This document shows, piece after piece, positions 27,885 through 35,769 of a stretch of 64,000 nucleotides of DNA. A program made the position numbers and the translations under genes. The first letter of the stretch is position 1; every line of letters starts with the position of its first letter. Source of the DNA: Desmonostoc geniculatum HA4340-LM1 (lineage in GTDB: Bacteria > Cyanobacteriota > Cyanobacteriia > Cyanobacteriales > Nostocaceae); NCBI GenBank assembly GCA_019359545.1, contig JAHHHB010000019.1:1-64000 (forward strand). Direction: 5' to 3'. The notes under the pieces were generated by a model, which saw only the letters and a program-made list of their open reading frames with translations, was not told the DNA's origin and searched no databases.

Positions 27885-28595
27885 CTACTCTGGTGGACGC
27901 CCCGGTAGATCGAGATAGCGAGTCAGCCATAACGCTTCTTGATTTTTCCGTTCGACATAGGCAATTACCGTGAACTCCCCCCAAAGATTCAGCCACAGTT
28001 CAAACTGATTCTGATGTGACTCAGTAGCAATAATTTGTTTTTTAAAAGAATCATGTAAGCGATAGGTAACACGAACGCAATTATTAAAATCTACCTCTGA
28101 ATAGGCCTCTAGCCAGACCTTAACCCGATACATTCCACGTTTTTCTAGAGTTCTGGGTACAATTACCTCAGATGTATGAATTAGATAGATACTCTCAGAA
28201 ATTCCTGTAGAGTTTTTCTGATAATTCAGAACTTTTTCGTTAATATCTTCAGGGACTGTTACACCACTCACACCTTCTGAAGTTGCAGTCCTTACCTGTA
28301 CATTTTTGATAACTAATGGAGCATCCAGGGACATAAAATCTCCCAATTTAACTGGAGAACCATCTTGAATTCTTGTGATAAAAGCATTAAATAAGCTACT
28401 AATTTGTTCGCTAAAATTTCTATGAATGTATTTTATTATAAAAACCCAAAAGACTAACCAGACTATGGTTTGCCAAAAAGGAACCCAACTTGCACCTAGC
28501 AGGTTTACTCCTTCCTGTTCCCGTTTTATAATCGGGGATGGTGATGGTTCAGGAGTTTGTGCGATATAAATAGTCTGAAAATGAGTAATTTTCAT
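27885..28595 (-). CDS. Membrane-anchored protein with prokaryotic YEATS (pYEATS) domain
   Basis: The 236-residue protein has a single membrane helix near the N-terminus (about residues 37-58, PFWQTIVWLVFWVFIIKYI), a basic linker, and a C-terminal domain (about 135-230). Its sequence YRVKVWLEAY..VTYRLHDSF..FELWLNLWGEFTVIAYVE fits the prokaryotic YEATS fold: a beta-sandwich with VxYxLHxxF, then a GEFxVxAxV strand. In eukaryotes YEATS domains read acylated lysines. In bacteria they are found in membrane-linked signalling proteins of unknown ligand. No other domain is fused. The start is the ATG at 28595. Flanking DNA is repeat-rich. Domain assignment is by pattern recognition. Confidence 0.72.
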   Translation of the reverse strand: MKITHFQTIYIAQTPEPSPSPIIKREQEGVNLLGASWVPFWQTIVWLVFWVFIIKYIHRNFSEQISSLFNAFITRIQDGSPVKLGDFMSLDAPLVIKNVQVRTATSEGVSGVTVPEDINEKVLNYQKNSTGISESIYLIHTSEVIVPRTLEKRGMYRVKVWLEAYSEVDFNNCVRVTYRLHDSFKKQIIATESHQNQFELWLNLWGEFTVIAYVERKNQEALWLTRYLDLPGRPPE

Positions 28596-28721
28596 TATGT
28601 TGTTAACCTCTATAGAACCTATTGGATATCGTCTGAGTGTCGATAGCAGTAGAATCCCACTTTATTATTTACCAGCCTAAGAAGTCTCTTGCTCCACTTT
28701 TTCACATCAGTAGAATTTATG

Positions 28722-28745
28722 CCCCCAACTTATTGGGGGTTTTCT
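28722..28745 (+). terminator. Orphan intrinsic terminator
   Basis: CCCCC (28722-28726) and GGGGG (28735-28739) form a stem followed by a T-rich run. No recognisable plus-strand gene lies upstream; it may end a small untranslated RNA or be a relic of a third, lost copy of the ssl1498-type unit. Confidence 0.5.
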
Positions 28746-28828
28746 TGTGGACGCAGAACAAAGACTCGAACTACTTGGCCAAGAATCTGCGATGGCGTAC
28801 CCGCCCAACCAAGGCATCGCTCATAAGT

Positions 28829-29084
28829 CAATACGGCGTTGCTGAATCAAGATATGAATTTACAATTTACGGTTATGTAGAGACGTAGCATTGCTACGTC
28901 TCTACAAGGATTTGGCATTAAACGACAAAATGTGGACAAACATAATTCATGACCAAATTCAGCAACGCCGTCAATACAGTTCAGTTAAGCATTTCTTTCT
29001 TGTCTTTGCGTCCTTTGAGTCCTTTGCGGTTCCTAAAAAAAATTGAATTTGACCAAGAGTTTTAGCCTTAACTGAACTGTATTG
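28829..29084. mobile_element. MITE-like element with 18-bp ends, interrupted by a second element
   Basis: CAATACAGTTCAGTTAAG (28972-28989) and CTTAACTGAACTGTATTG (29067-29084) are perfect inverted ends. The 10-bp target duplication GCTCATAAGT lies at 28819-28828 and 29085-29094. The left end is split: its first bases CAATA stand at 28829-28833 and are repeated at 28972-28976 because a second element inserted there. Same family as 7948-8082. Confidence 0.8.
28834..28970. mobile_element. Second foldback element nested in the first
   Basis: The inverted ends are CGGCGTTGCTGAAT (28834-28847) and ATTCAGCAACGCCG (28957-28970), 14 of 14 matching. A GTCAATA direct repeat flanks the element at 28827-28833 and 28970-28976. 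The centre is a GTAGAGACG-type palindrome with 14-bp arms (28877-28905). Confidence 0.75.
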
Positions 29085-29135
29085 GCTCATAAGTAACTTT
29101 TATGAAACCTATCACCTTTTTTTTGTCAAGCCCTG

Positions 29136-29184
29136 TTGACAACTTGTAACAAAACTGTTAAATTTATTTACATAAGTTAACAAA
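29136..29184 (+). promoter_or_regulatory. Promoter and HLR1-like site of first ssl1498-type gene
   Basis: TTGACA (29136-29141), a 17-bp spacer and TAAATT (29159-29164) fit a housekeeping promoter. Just downstream, TTTACATA-AG-TTAACAAA (29167-29184) matches the HLR1 consensus KTTACAWW-NN-KTTACAWW in 15 of 16 defined positions. HLR1 binds RpaB and controls high-light-inducible genes; the position just after the -10 box would suit repression in low light. Confidence 0.6.
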
Positions 29185-29202
29185 CAACCAAGAGAAAAAA
29201 TT

Positions 29203-29373
29203 ATGTACACTACTGTAAACGAAGACGGCGTTCTCAATAACTATGCAACAGAACCCAAGGTCTACTACGCTGAGTACCCAGCGATTTGGGAACAACGTAA
29301 ATACTTGATACAAGGTGTGTTTGCAACATTAATCGTCACTACTTTAGTATTGGTTGGTTTTAGCGTTAGTTAA
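29203..29373 (+). CDS. ssl1498-family light-harvesting-like small membrane protein (copy 1)
   Basis: The 56-residue protein (MYTTVNEDGVLNNYATEPKV..) has a soluble N-terminal half with YYAEYPAIWEQRKY and a single C-terminal membrane helix (about residues 35-55, GVFATLIVTTLVLVGFSV). It matches the small cyanobacterial light-harvesting-like family named after Synechocystis ssl1498, thylakoid proteins found with high-light-inducible genes. It is too short for many gene callers. A purine-rich AAGAGAAAA precedes the ATG and an intrinsic terminator follows. The copy at 29619-29789 encodes the same protein except for silent or near-silent changes. The HLR1-like site suggests light-stress control. Pigment binding is not shown. 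Confidence 0.82.
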   Translation: MYTTVNEDGVLNNYATEPKVYYAEYPAIWEQRKYLIQGVFATLIVTTLVLVGFSVS

Positions 29374-29428
29374 GATTTTTTGATTTCGGTATCGCTGTAT
29401 CTCATCGCCATTCGTACTTCTCCTTTGA

Positions 29429-29455
29429 CCTCGGCTAATTTAGCCGGGGTTTTTT
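29429..29455 (+). terminator. Intrinsic terminator of copy 1
   Basis: CCTCGGCTA/TAGCCGGGG is followed by six T. Repeated after copy 2 at 29846-29872. Confidence 0.85.
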
Positions 29456-29549
29456 CTGTTTTAGCGTTGTGCGATGGCATACTTGCCCAACCGAGGCACT
29501 GTTCATAAGCAAATTTTACTATAGCCATCATTCTTTTTTTGTCAAGTCC

Positions 29550-29600
29550 TGTTGACGATTCGTAACAAAACTGTTAAATTTATTTACATAAGTTAACAAA
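29550..29600 (+). promoter_or_regulatory. Promoter and HLR1-like site of second ssl1498-type gene
   Basis: This is the duplicated upstream region: TTGACG in the -35 position, then TTTACATA-AG-TTAACAAA (29583-29600), identical to that of copy 1. The -35 differs from copy 1 by one base (TTGACA to TTGACG), so copy 2 may be weaker. Confidence 0.55.
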
Positions 29601-29618
29601 CAACCAAGAGAAAAAATT

Positions 29619-29789
29619 ATGTACACCACTGTAAATGAAGACGGCGTTCTCAATAACTACGCAACTGAACCCAAAGTCTACTACGCTGAGTACCCAGCGA
29701 TTTGGGAACAACGTAAATACCTCATACAAGGTGTATTTGCAACATTAATCGTCACTACTTTAGTTTTGGTTGGTTTTAGCGTCAGCTAA
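29619..29789 (+). CDS. ssl1498-family light-harvesting-like small membrane protein (copy 2)
   Basis: The 56-residue product has the same sequence pattern as copy 1: MYTTVNEDGVLNNYATEPKV, YYAEYPAIWEQRKY and a C-terminal helix. Most nucleotide differences are at third positions. The whole transcription unit (promoter, HLR1-like site, gene, terminator) was duplicated in tandem with a period of about 416 bp once the element insertions upstream of copy 1 are discounted. A third copy of the unit edge (GATGGCGTACCCGCCCAACC) follows near 29914. Confidence 0.82.
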   Translation: MYTTVNEDGVLNNYATEPKVYYAEYPAIWEQRKYLIQGVFATLIVTTLVLVGFSVS

Positions 29790-29845
29790 GATTTTTAGAT
29801 TTCGGTATCGCTATATCTCATCGTCATTCTCACTTCTCGACTTTA

Positions 29846-29872
29846 CCTCGGCTAATTTAGCCGGGGTTTTTT
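29846..29872 (+). terminator. Intrinsic terminator of copy 2
   Basis: Same stem as after copy 1 (CCTCGGCTA/TAGCCGGGG), followed by TTTTTT. Confidence 0.85.
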
Positions 29873-30408
29873 GTGTTTTAGGCATTGTGTATCTGGCGTT
29901 ATATAAATAACTGCGATGGCGTACCCGCCCAACCTAGGCATCGCTCCATATGCCTCAGGATTTACGCACAGGTAACGGAAAATCGAACCGCAGAGGACGC
30001 AGAGAAGCCAGTGCGTTGGGCGAGTTCCCCGACTTGTTCGCTCTTAGCGTTCCCGCAGGGTAGCAACTGGCGCGACACGGAGAAATGAGAGTTTCAGACA
30101 GTTCTTGCGTAAGTCCTATACGTATTTGCTGATTCAGTAAGTCGGCAGAATAAAACTAAACTATGTGAAAAAAGGTAAACAAGGCTGAAGCCCTGTTCCC
30201 TCCTGCCTTATCCCAACTTTAGGAGTACTATTAATCTTGGATTTTCCTAAATTATTCTCCATTTCCAAGTGTTTTACGGGAAATTTTTTTAAACTTCACA
30301 CTCTAATTCACACTATTGCCCTACGATAGTTATAGTGGATGATAAATTACGTCTATATGTCTGTAATGATGCCCAATTTTTCTGAAAGCCCCAAAAAGGA
30401 TGTAGAAA
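29873..30408. other. Spacer with foldback repeat; no gene
   Basis: Holds the third edge copy of the tandem unit (29912-29950) and a repeat with ends AGGATTTACGCA (29957-29968) and TGCGTAAGTCCT (30106-30117). A 200-bp A+T-rich region before the TIGR04255 gene probably carries its promoter. Confidence 0.5.
29957..30117. repeat. Foldback repeat with AGGACTTACGCA-type ends
   Basis: 11 of 12 bp of the ends match in inverted orientation. A fuller member of the family is at 36683-36874, and a lone end is at about 7702. Confidence 0.6.
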
Positions 30409-31212
30409 GTGGTTAATTTCAATCCACTCACCGCACCACCGCCCCAAGAAGTGCCCCTAAAGGATGCACCCCTTGTTCGAGTGATTGCACAAGTGCGCTT
30501 TCCACCTATTCTCTCAATCGAGAAGAAAGATTTTGTGGGTTCATTTCAAGAGGCAATTCGAGAAGAATATCCCATTCTACAGCCTGAGCAAACTCAGGGT
30601 TTTGCTATTGGCTCCCAAGGTGTTGTTCCAATTGCACCCCAAGTTACTTGGCGGTTTGTGGACACTACAAATAGTTGGAATTGGCGAGTTTCATTAGCAC
30701 CTGATTTTGTTGCACTTGAGACAACTTCTTACCTAAGTCGTAGTGATTTTTTGAAACGTTTAGAAAACATACTTGTTGCGCTTAATGAAAACTTTCATCC
30801 TGCAAGTATTGAAAGATTTGGTTTGCGATATATCGATAGAATTGTCGGTCAAAATTTCCAAGACATATCATTACTAGTGAAGCCTGAGATAGCTGGAATG
30901 ATGAATGCTGATTTTAGAGAGTATCTTCATCAAACGATTAATGAATCTTTGTTTATTATTCCAGATGGAGGCAAACAAATCGTAGCAAGATGGGGAGCTA
31001 TGCCTGCTGGTACAACTTTTGATCCAGAGTCCATAGAAGCTGTTGGTGAAGCTAGTTGGATTCTTGATATAGACATGTCTATTTCCCAAAATCGGCAATT
31101 TTGCGTTGAAGAATTGATGGGTGAAGCGCAACATTTTGCTGAGAGAATTTATACCTTTTTTCGATGGGCAGTAAAGGATGATTTCCTACGGCGTTATGGA
31201 GGTGAATTATGA
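30409..31212 (+). CDS. TIGR04255 family protein
   Basis: The 267-residue protein has the family hallmarks: the N-terminal PLKDAPLVRVIAQVRFPPI (residues about 17-35) and the central SIERFGLRYIDRI (about 138-150). TIGR04255 proteins are widespread but patchy across bacteria and have no established function. It is the first of three overlapping genes. The start is a GTG at 30409 preceded by AAAAAGGATG, a good ribosome-binding site. Its stop overlaps the next gene's ATG (ATGA), so the two are translationally coupled. The patchy family distribution, operon layout and flanking mobile DNA suggest an accessory, possibly defence or toxin-antitoxin-like, module. That is inference. Confidence 0.8.
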   Translation: MVNFNPLTAPPPQEVPLKDAPLVRVIAQVRFPPILSIEKKDFVGSFQEAIREEYPILQPEQTQGFAIGSQGVVPIAPQVTWRFVDTTNSWNWRVSLAPDFVALETTSYLSRSDFLKRLENILVALNENFHPASIERFGLRYIDRIVGQNFQDISLLVKPEIAGMMNADFREYLHQTINESLFIIPDGGKQIVARWGAMPAGTTFDPESIEAVGEASWILDIDMSISQNRQFCVEELMGEAQHFAERIYTFFRWAVKDDFLRRYGGEL

Positions 31213-31868
31213 ACACCTTAACTGATCCGCAATTATTTCCTGGCAAGCCATTAGATACTCATCGGACCATTCCCTCAATAATTTTTACAGCTTCTTGTAC
31301 TACAGCTGCTTCTAGAGAAGATATTGGTCGGAATTTAGTAGCTGCTTCGGAGATAACAACGAGTGGAGTTACCCCACCAGCAACTAGTTCTCCAGAAATA
31401 ACACAGAAAGCCGTTAATGATCTGAGAAGATTGAGTGGATTAACCTGGGATCAACTTGCCAAGCTTTTCAATGTTTCACGTAGAAGTCTTCATTCTTGGG
31501 CAAGTGGAGAGCGGCTAAAACCCTTTAACGAAGAGACCTTAAATCGACTTTTAGGTACTATTCAGTACATTGATCGAGGAAGTGCAAGCCTCAATCGCAG
31601 TCTCTTGCTACAACCTGGTAGTGATGGTAGACCTCTTCTTGATTTATTGGTGGTAGGTAAATACGAAGAAATTAAACAAATTCTTGGTTCTGGTAATGCT
31701 CCGACAAAACTAAAGTTAGGTGCGTTATCTGAAGAAGAACGTAGACTAAGAATGCCTTTACCCCCTGATGTTCTAGCCAATCCTCTGCCGGATGTTAGCT
31801 ATCACCAGTCTGGAAGATCCAGACCTGCAAGAGCAGCAAGGAGTCGAAAGAATAGTAGTGGTCAATGA
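31209..31868 (+). CDS. HTH (XRE-like) DNA-binding protein of the TIGR04255 module
   Basis: The 219-residue protein has a helix-turn-helix at about residues 66-105 (LRRLSGLTWDQLAKLFNVSRRSLHSWASGERL), of the phage-repressor/XRE type. Following it is an alpha-helical segment (NRLLGTIQYIDRG..SLNRSLLL) and a Pro/Arg-rich basic tail. The N-terminal 60 residues are low-complexity. It could autoregulate the module. Overlaps by 4 bp with the gene before and by 77 bp with the third gene. The ATG at 31209 is the coupled start. Confidence 0.75.
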   Translation: MNTLTDPQLFPGKPLDTHRTIPSIIFTASCTTAASREDIGRNLVAASEITTSGVTPPATSSPEITQKAVNDLRRLSGLTWDQLAKLFNVSRRSLHSWASGERLKPFNEETLNRLLGTIQYIDRGSASLNRSLLLQPGSDGRPLLDLLVVGKYEEIKQILGSGNAPTKLKLGALSEEERRLRMPLPPDVLANPLPDVSYHQSGRSRPARAARSRKNSSGQ

Positions 31869-32454
31869 ACACAACTTTTCGATTCAAAAAATAGATGCTG
31901 CTCTCAAAGAGTGGCGTCAGGGTGATTGTGTGCTGGGGGAACATTGGTTTGTCCAACACTTTAATCCTCAATGCCCTCTGACCTAAGATTCTGCTGATGT
32001 TGTACAAGAAGAAACTGACCTCTCAGAATCAGAAGTCCAGGGATTTGTTGTAGTTTCGCAAACGTGCGATATTGTTCCACAGCCTTCGCGTTCTTGTATT
32101 GATCGTCCATTCGTTGAGATAGTACCTCTCATAAAAATTAGCAGGCAATTCTTGGACAAAGTTAAGTTTCAGGGGAGTGAGGAGCAATTCCTAGATGAAG
32201 TGCAAAAAGGTAGACGAACTCAATTTGTATACATCCCTGGAGTTGCAAAACTTTATCTGATTGCTGATCTTGACTGTGTAATGACAGTAGAAAAGGCTGT
32301 TATTGGTGAATGGGAACGTGTTCCTGGATGCCAAAATGATCAACAAATCAGAACACTGGGGCAGGCATTAGCTCGGAAACGAGTTCGATTTGCTTTTCCT
32401 GATGATTTCAATCAATTTGTCAGAAAGCTTCAACAGCGGATTCAAGATAAACAC

Positions 32455-32580
32455 GTGAACTACCTACACTGACCTTGCGGTACAGTGTAGGCTTCCCAAT
32501 TCATTGGGGATTGCCTCGACCTGAGTAGATTTTTTACGTCCCGAAGATTTTGGTCTTACATCCCCTCCAAGGGCAGAAGC
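32455..32580 (-). ncRNA. Predicted TnpB guide RNA (reRNA/omega RNA) scaffold
   Basis: The right end shares the conserved blocks of element 1 and has a 9-bp stem CCTACACTG/CAGTGTAGG (32463-32471, 32483-32491). The first guide bases would be GTGTTTATCTTGAATCCGCT, which is the sequence of the interrupted gene. TnpB would therefore cut the empty allele next to its TCAC motif. The 5' limit is a guess. Confidence 0.5.
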
Positions 32581-33702
32581 GCTAGTTCCTAACGCCCAAA
32601 TCCGCAAACCTTCATTTCTAATATTTATTGCAGCATTGATATCTCTATCATGTGTTTGGAGGCAGTGTGGACAATCTACAAACCTGACACCCAATGAATC
32701 ATAACCATGCTGCAACATTGGGATTGGTAGCAGAGTCTCACTACAAAGCTGTGATGATGGGAAGAAACGACCTATTTCTATATAGATATGACCAAACTTT
32801 TCAGCTTTGTATTTCAACATAGTTTGAAACATTCCCCATCCTTGGTCTGATATTGATTTTGCCAAGTTAGGATTTTTAACCATGTTTTTAACTGCCAAAT
32901 CTTCTACACAAATAACTTGGTTTTCGTATGCTATTTTGCGAGATAGCTTGTGTATAAAATCTTCACGAACTCTAGCTATTTTGCTAGAAACTTTTGCAAC
33001 TAAATTTTGAGCTTTACAACGTTTATTAGAAGTCTTGTCTGTCTTCTTAGCTAATTTTTTCTGTTTACGCTTTCTATTCTTTTCCAGCTTGGCTAATTGG
33101 TTTTTGGGAAGGTCATATTTTGAACCTTCCGAGGTTATAGCAAAGCTTTTCAAGCCTAAATCAACTCCAATAGCTTCTCTAATTGCAACTACTGGATTAT
33201 CATTTTGGTTAAAAAGAATAGAAGCATAATACCTACCGTCTGCACTTCTCGATATAGTTACAGTCGTGAATTTGCCTGATGGTAGTTGCTTGTGAAACAC
33301 GGTTTTCATCAAACCCAAAATGCCAGGAAACTTAATCACAGAATCTTGTGGAATTAGTTTCACGTTTTGGGGATATTGAATCGATTGTTTACCATGCTTA
33401 GATTTAAAGTTAGGGTATTTAGCACGTCCTTCAAAGAAGTTGACAAATGCACTTGAGAGGTTGAATGTGACCCGTTGTAGAACTTGACTATAAGCAAGTC
33501 CCAACCATTCATATTCTTTCTTTAACCCAGGAAGCAATTTGTCCATCGCTGCCTTTGAAAGACCTTTTCCTGTTTCTTTATACACGGTAGTAGTGGCATT
33601 AAGCATATAGTTCCACAACCATCGAGTATTTCCAAAACACTGAGCTAGATAAGTTTCTTGCTCGTCAGTCGGATAAATTCTAACTTTAACTGCTCTATAC
33701 AT
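32464..33702 (-). CDS. tnpB: TnpB, RNA-guided nuclease of IS200/IS605 family
   Basis: About 412 residues from the ATG at 33702 (MYRAVKVRIYPTDEQ), which aligns with the start of the other TnpB. The frame is open to 33741, but the extra 13 residues are translated from repeat DNA. RuvC motifs are intact: IGVDLG, CVEDLAVKNM and HDRDINAAINI. The zinc ribbon has CPHC but CSETLL in place of the first CxxC, the same change as in the TnpB at 1843-3066. The two proteins are clearly homologous but well diverged, so they are separate insertions. Nuclease activity is plausible. Confidence 0.92.
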   Translation of the reverse strand: MYRAVKVRIYPTDEQETYLAQCFGNTRWLWNYMLNATTTVYKETGKGLSKAAMDKLLPGLKKEYEWLGLAYSQVLQRVTFNLSSAFVNFFEGRAKYPNFKSKHGKQSIQYPQNVKLIPQDSVIKFPGILGLMKTVFHKQLPSGKFTTVTISRSADGRYYASILFNQNDNPVVAIREAIGVDLGLKSFAITSEGSKYDLPKNQLAKLEKNRKRKQKKLAKKTDKTSNKRCKAQNLVAKVSSKIARVREDFIHKLSRKIAYENQVICVEDLAVKNMVKNPNLAKSISDQGWGMFQTMLKYKAEKFGHIYIEIGRFFPSSQLCSETLLPIPMLQHGYDSLGVRFVDCPHCLQTHDRDINAAINIRNEGLRIWALGTSASALGGDVRPKSSGRKKSTQVEAIPNELGSLHCTARSV

Positions 33703-34293
33703 GGTGAGACCACTTGGCGGTGTCGGCTTCCGTCCCGCCAAAGTGGCGTTAGCGCAGCGGTAGCGTTAGCGAAGCGTTAGCGACGAAGGAGCGTCGGAAC
33801 GAGCGTCACCCGAAGGGTATCGACCTTACCGTATTCACTTATTAATGGTAACATAGTTGAAAATGTCGCAACTTAAAACAAATATTTTGTTCGTTTCGTC
33901 GTTGTGGTCTTCCCGGTTTTCGCTGCGCTCAAATAAGGTCAGACCACACTCCTCAACTCACGCGCAATTCATCTCACACTTCCGCTTTGCGGTAAGATGT
34001 GAGCCTTCTTGCTGTTCAAGGTAAAAACAGTATTGAAGGAGAAGCCCTTCGCGCCTTACGCGAAATTAGAGTTCGTGCAGAACCTTCTTGGAATGCGCCA
34101 GAAGTTCAATTGATGTTCTTGTTTATTCGTCATGAAGAACAGATTAACTTTCAAAAAGTGGAATGGGTTGAACTTCGCAATCAGTGGTTAAAATTACTCC
34201 CTGAATCTGGACGCTTTAAGGCTGATGGTATAGTAACATCTCTCGAAGATATGACAGCGAAGGATTATGTTGAGAGCGATCCACTTGATCTGA

Positions 34294-35730
34294 ATCACTT
34301 ATCCTCGTAAAGTACAGAATTACGATTCTACACTCACTCCTGAAGAAATCACCCGTCAGCTAAAATTTCTTGAGGCAGATAGACTTTATCTCGCCGGACA
34401 AATCCCAGAGGCAGAAAAAATTTACCGCGAGGTAAAAGAACCTTTTGCCAAAACAAGCATACCCGAAGAACGTAAATCAGCCATACTTGACCCCACGCAA
34501 CTATCCCCAGGAGGTAAGGTATACTGGCGAGAATCAGAAGCGGGGATAGCAAATAAGTTACAAACAAGAACGGTTATACCTCTGCAACTATTAGTTGAGC
34601 AATATCCAGAATTTATCCCTGGTCATATCCGATATGCTGAAGTATTGAAACAATACGATCGCCCCAAAGAAGCGTTAGATATATTAGAAAGAGCATCTTC
34701 ACTGTATCCAAACCAAGCAGAATTGATTAAAGCTAAAGTCACTGCCTTGGCTAGTGAGAAAAAATGGATGGAAGCATCTTTGGCGGCGCGTCAATTTGCC
34801 ATTCTCAACCCTGAAAATCCCCAAGCGGCTGAATTTACAAACTTAGCAGAAGAAAATCTTAAACGTTACAAAAGACATATCCAAGCAGAAATTCGAGGCA
34901 ACGTCATCGGTAATATTATTACAGGTGCATTAGGTTACGCCCTTACTGGCAGTCTGCTTGGGCCATTTTCCGCCATTGATTCTACCATCGTTCTGCTGCA
35001 AGGTGAAAGAGCCATAGGTGAGTCCGTAGCCAAAGAGGCAAAAAAACAGTTGAATGTCATTACAGACGAAACTGTTTTGGCATACGTCAACGAAATCGGA
35101 CAGAAATTAGCCAAAGTAACTGGACGTGAAGAATTTAAATACGAATTTTTTGTGATTCCAGAGGAAAGCCTCAACGCCTTTGCATTACCTGGGGGTAAGA
35201 TCTTTATTAATGCAGGTGCGATCGCCAAGACAAATTCCGAAGCAGAATTAGCCGGATTAATTGGACATGAATTATCCCATGTCGTTTTATCTCACGGTTT
35301 TCAATTAGTCACCCAAGGCAACTTAATCTCTAACGTTACTCAATATCTACCTCTGGGCGGCACCATTGGTCAACTGTTTGCACTCAGTTACAGCCGCGAC
35401 ATGGAACGTCAAGCAGATACACTCGGCACACGCCTAATTGTAGCCACTGGCTACGCTGCTGATGGTTTACGTAACTTAATGGTGACACTTGATAAACAGC
35501 AAAAAAATGCTCCTCCTAGTTGGTTGTCTTCTCATCCCGGCGGTGGTGAACGAGTTAGTGATTTAGAAAACCTGATTACCCGTAGTAGCTACAACCGTTA
35601 CGCCTATGAAGGAGTTGGGCATCATACAGAAATTCAAGCACGGGTGAAAAATTTACTGCAAGAGAAAAAAGCAAGATACGAAAAAAATAGGTTTTTAATG
35701 AATCAAAAAATAGAATTATTCGTCACTTAA
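34294..35730 (+). pseudogene. M48 metallopeptidase with TPR region, 5' end missing
   Basis: The open frame starts after a stop at 34291-34293 and runs 478 codons, but its first ~115 codons contain no ATG or GTG; a TTG at 34645 is the first conventional start. The conceptual protein begins inside a TPR-like region (EEITRQLKFLEADRLYLAG, AEKIYREVK). It continues through more TPRs to an M48 peptidase domain with the zinc motif HELSH (GHELSHVVLSH, near codon 330), the third ligand in MERQADTLG, and SSHPGGGERVSDL. It is BepA-like: such periplasmic proteases handle misfolded outer-membrane proteins and need a signal peptide, which is absent here. The missing start coincides with the end of the accessory module, so a junction removed promoter, signal and N-terminus. 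Translation from TTG would give an unexported fragment. Confidence 0.8.
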
Positions 35731-35769
35731 ACTATCAATTCCGTAATTATTTATACTGGAGGATGATTT

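Larger units (their letters stand above)
28596..29130. other. Spacer with nested foldback elements
   Basis: No gene. A C5/G5 hairpin with a T-run (28722-28745) could end plus-strand transcription, although no plus-strand gene precedes it. The rest is a foldback element (28829-29084) with another inserted in it (28834-28970). Confidence 0.6.
32455..33998 (-). mobile_element. IS200/IS605-type element carrying only tnpB (element 2)
   Basis: Boundaries are fixed by the restored reading frame of the interrupted gene. On the minus strand the flank ends ..GGCTCAC before the left end, and the element ends ..GGTAGTTCAC, followed by target DNA GTGTTTATC. There is no target duplication, as expected. 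The left end carries a hairpin (CTCACACTT..TAAGATGTGAG, 33973-34003). A GC-rich block of GTTAGCG-type repeats (about 33744-33783) sits between tnpB and the left end and may be a later insertion. Confidence 0.85.
31792..34310 (+). pseudogene. Third module gene, broken by a stop codon and a TnpB element
   Basis: One reading frame runs from the ATG at 31792 through 32454, with a single in-frame TAA at 31984-31986, and resumes at 33999 to the stop at 34308-34310. Joining 32454 to 33999 restores ..RIQDKH-VSLLAVQGKN.. in frame, giving about 324 codons. The interval is the TnpB element. Visible motifs are GFVVVSQTCDIV and CIDRPFVEIVPLI (cysteine-containing, about codons 85-115) and a C-terminal LREIRV..PEVQLMFLFI. 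I do not recognise the family. The two lesions mean it makes no full-length product now, so the module is probably inactive. Confidence 0.8.

Noticed and set aside
28761..28800. Possible tRNA T-arm-like sequence (GACTCGAAC)
   Set aside because: No cloverleaf could be built on either strand. No tRNA or rRNA gene was recognised in the window.
31984..31986. In-frame TAA as a possible recoding signal or sequencing error
   Set aside because: No recoding context is visible and the same gene carries an IS insertion, so simple inactivation is more likely; an error cannot be excluded without reads.
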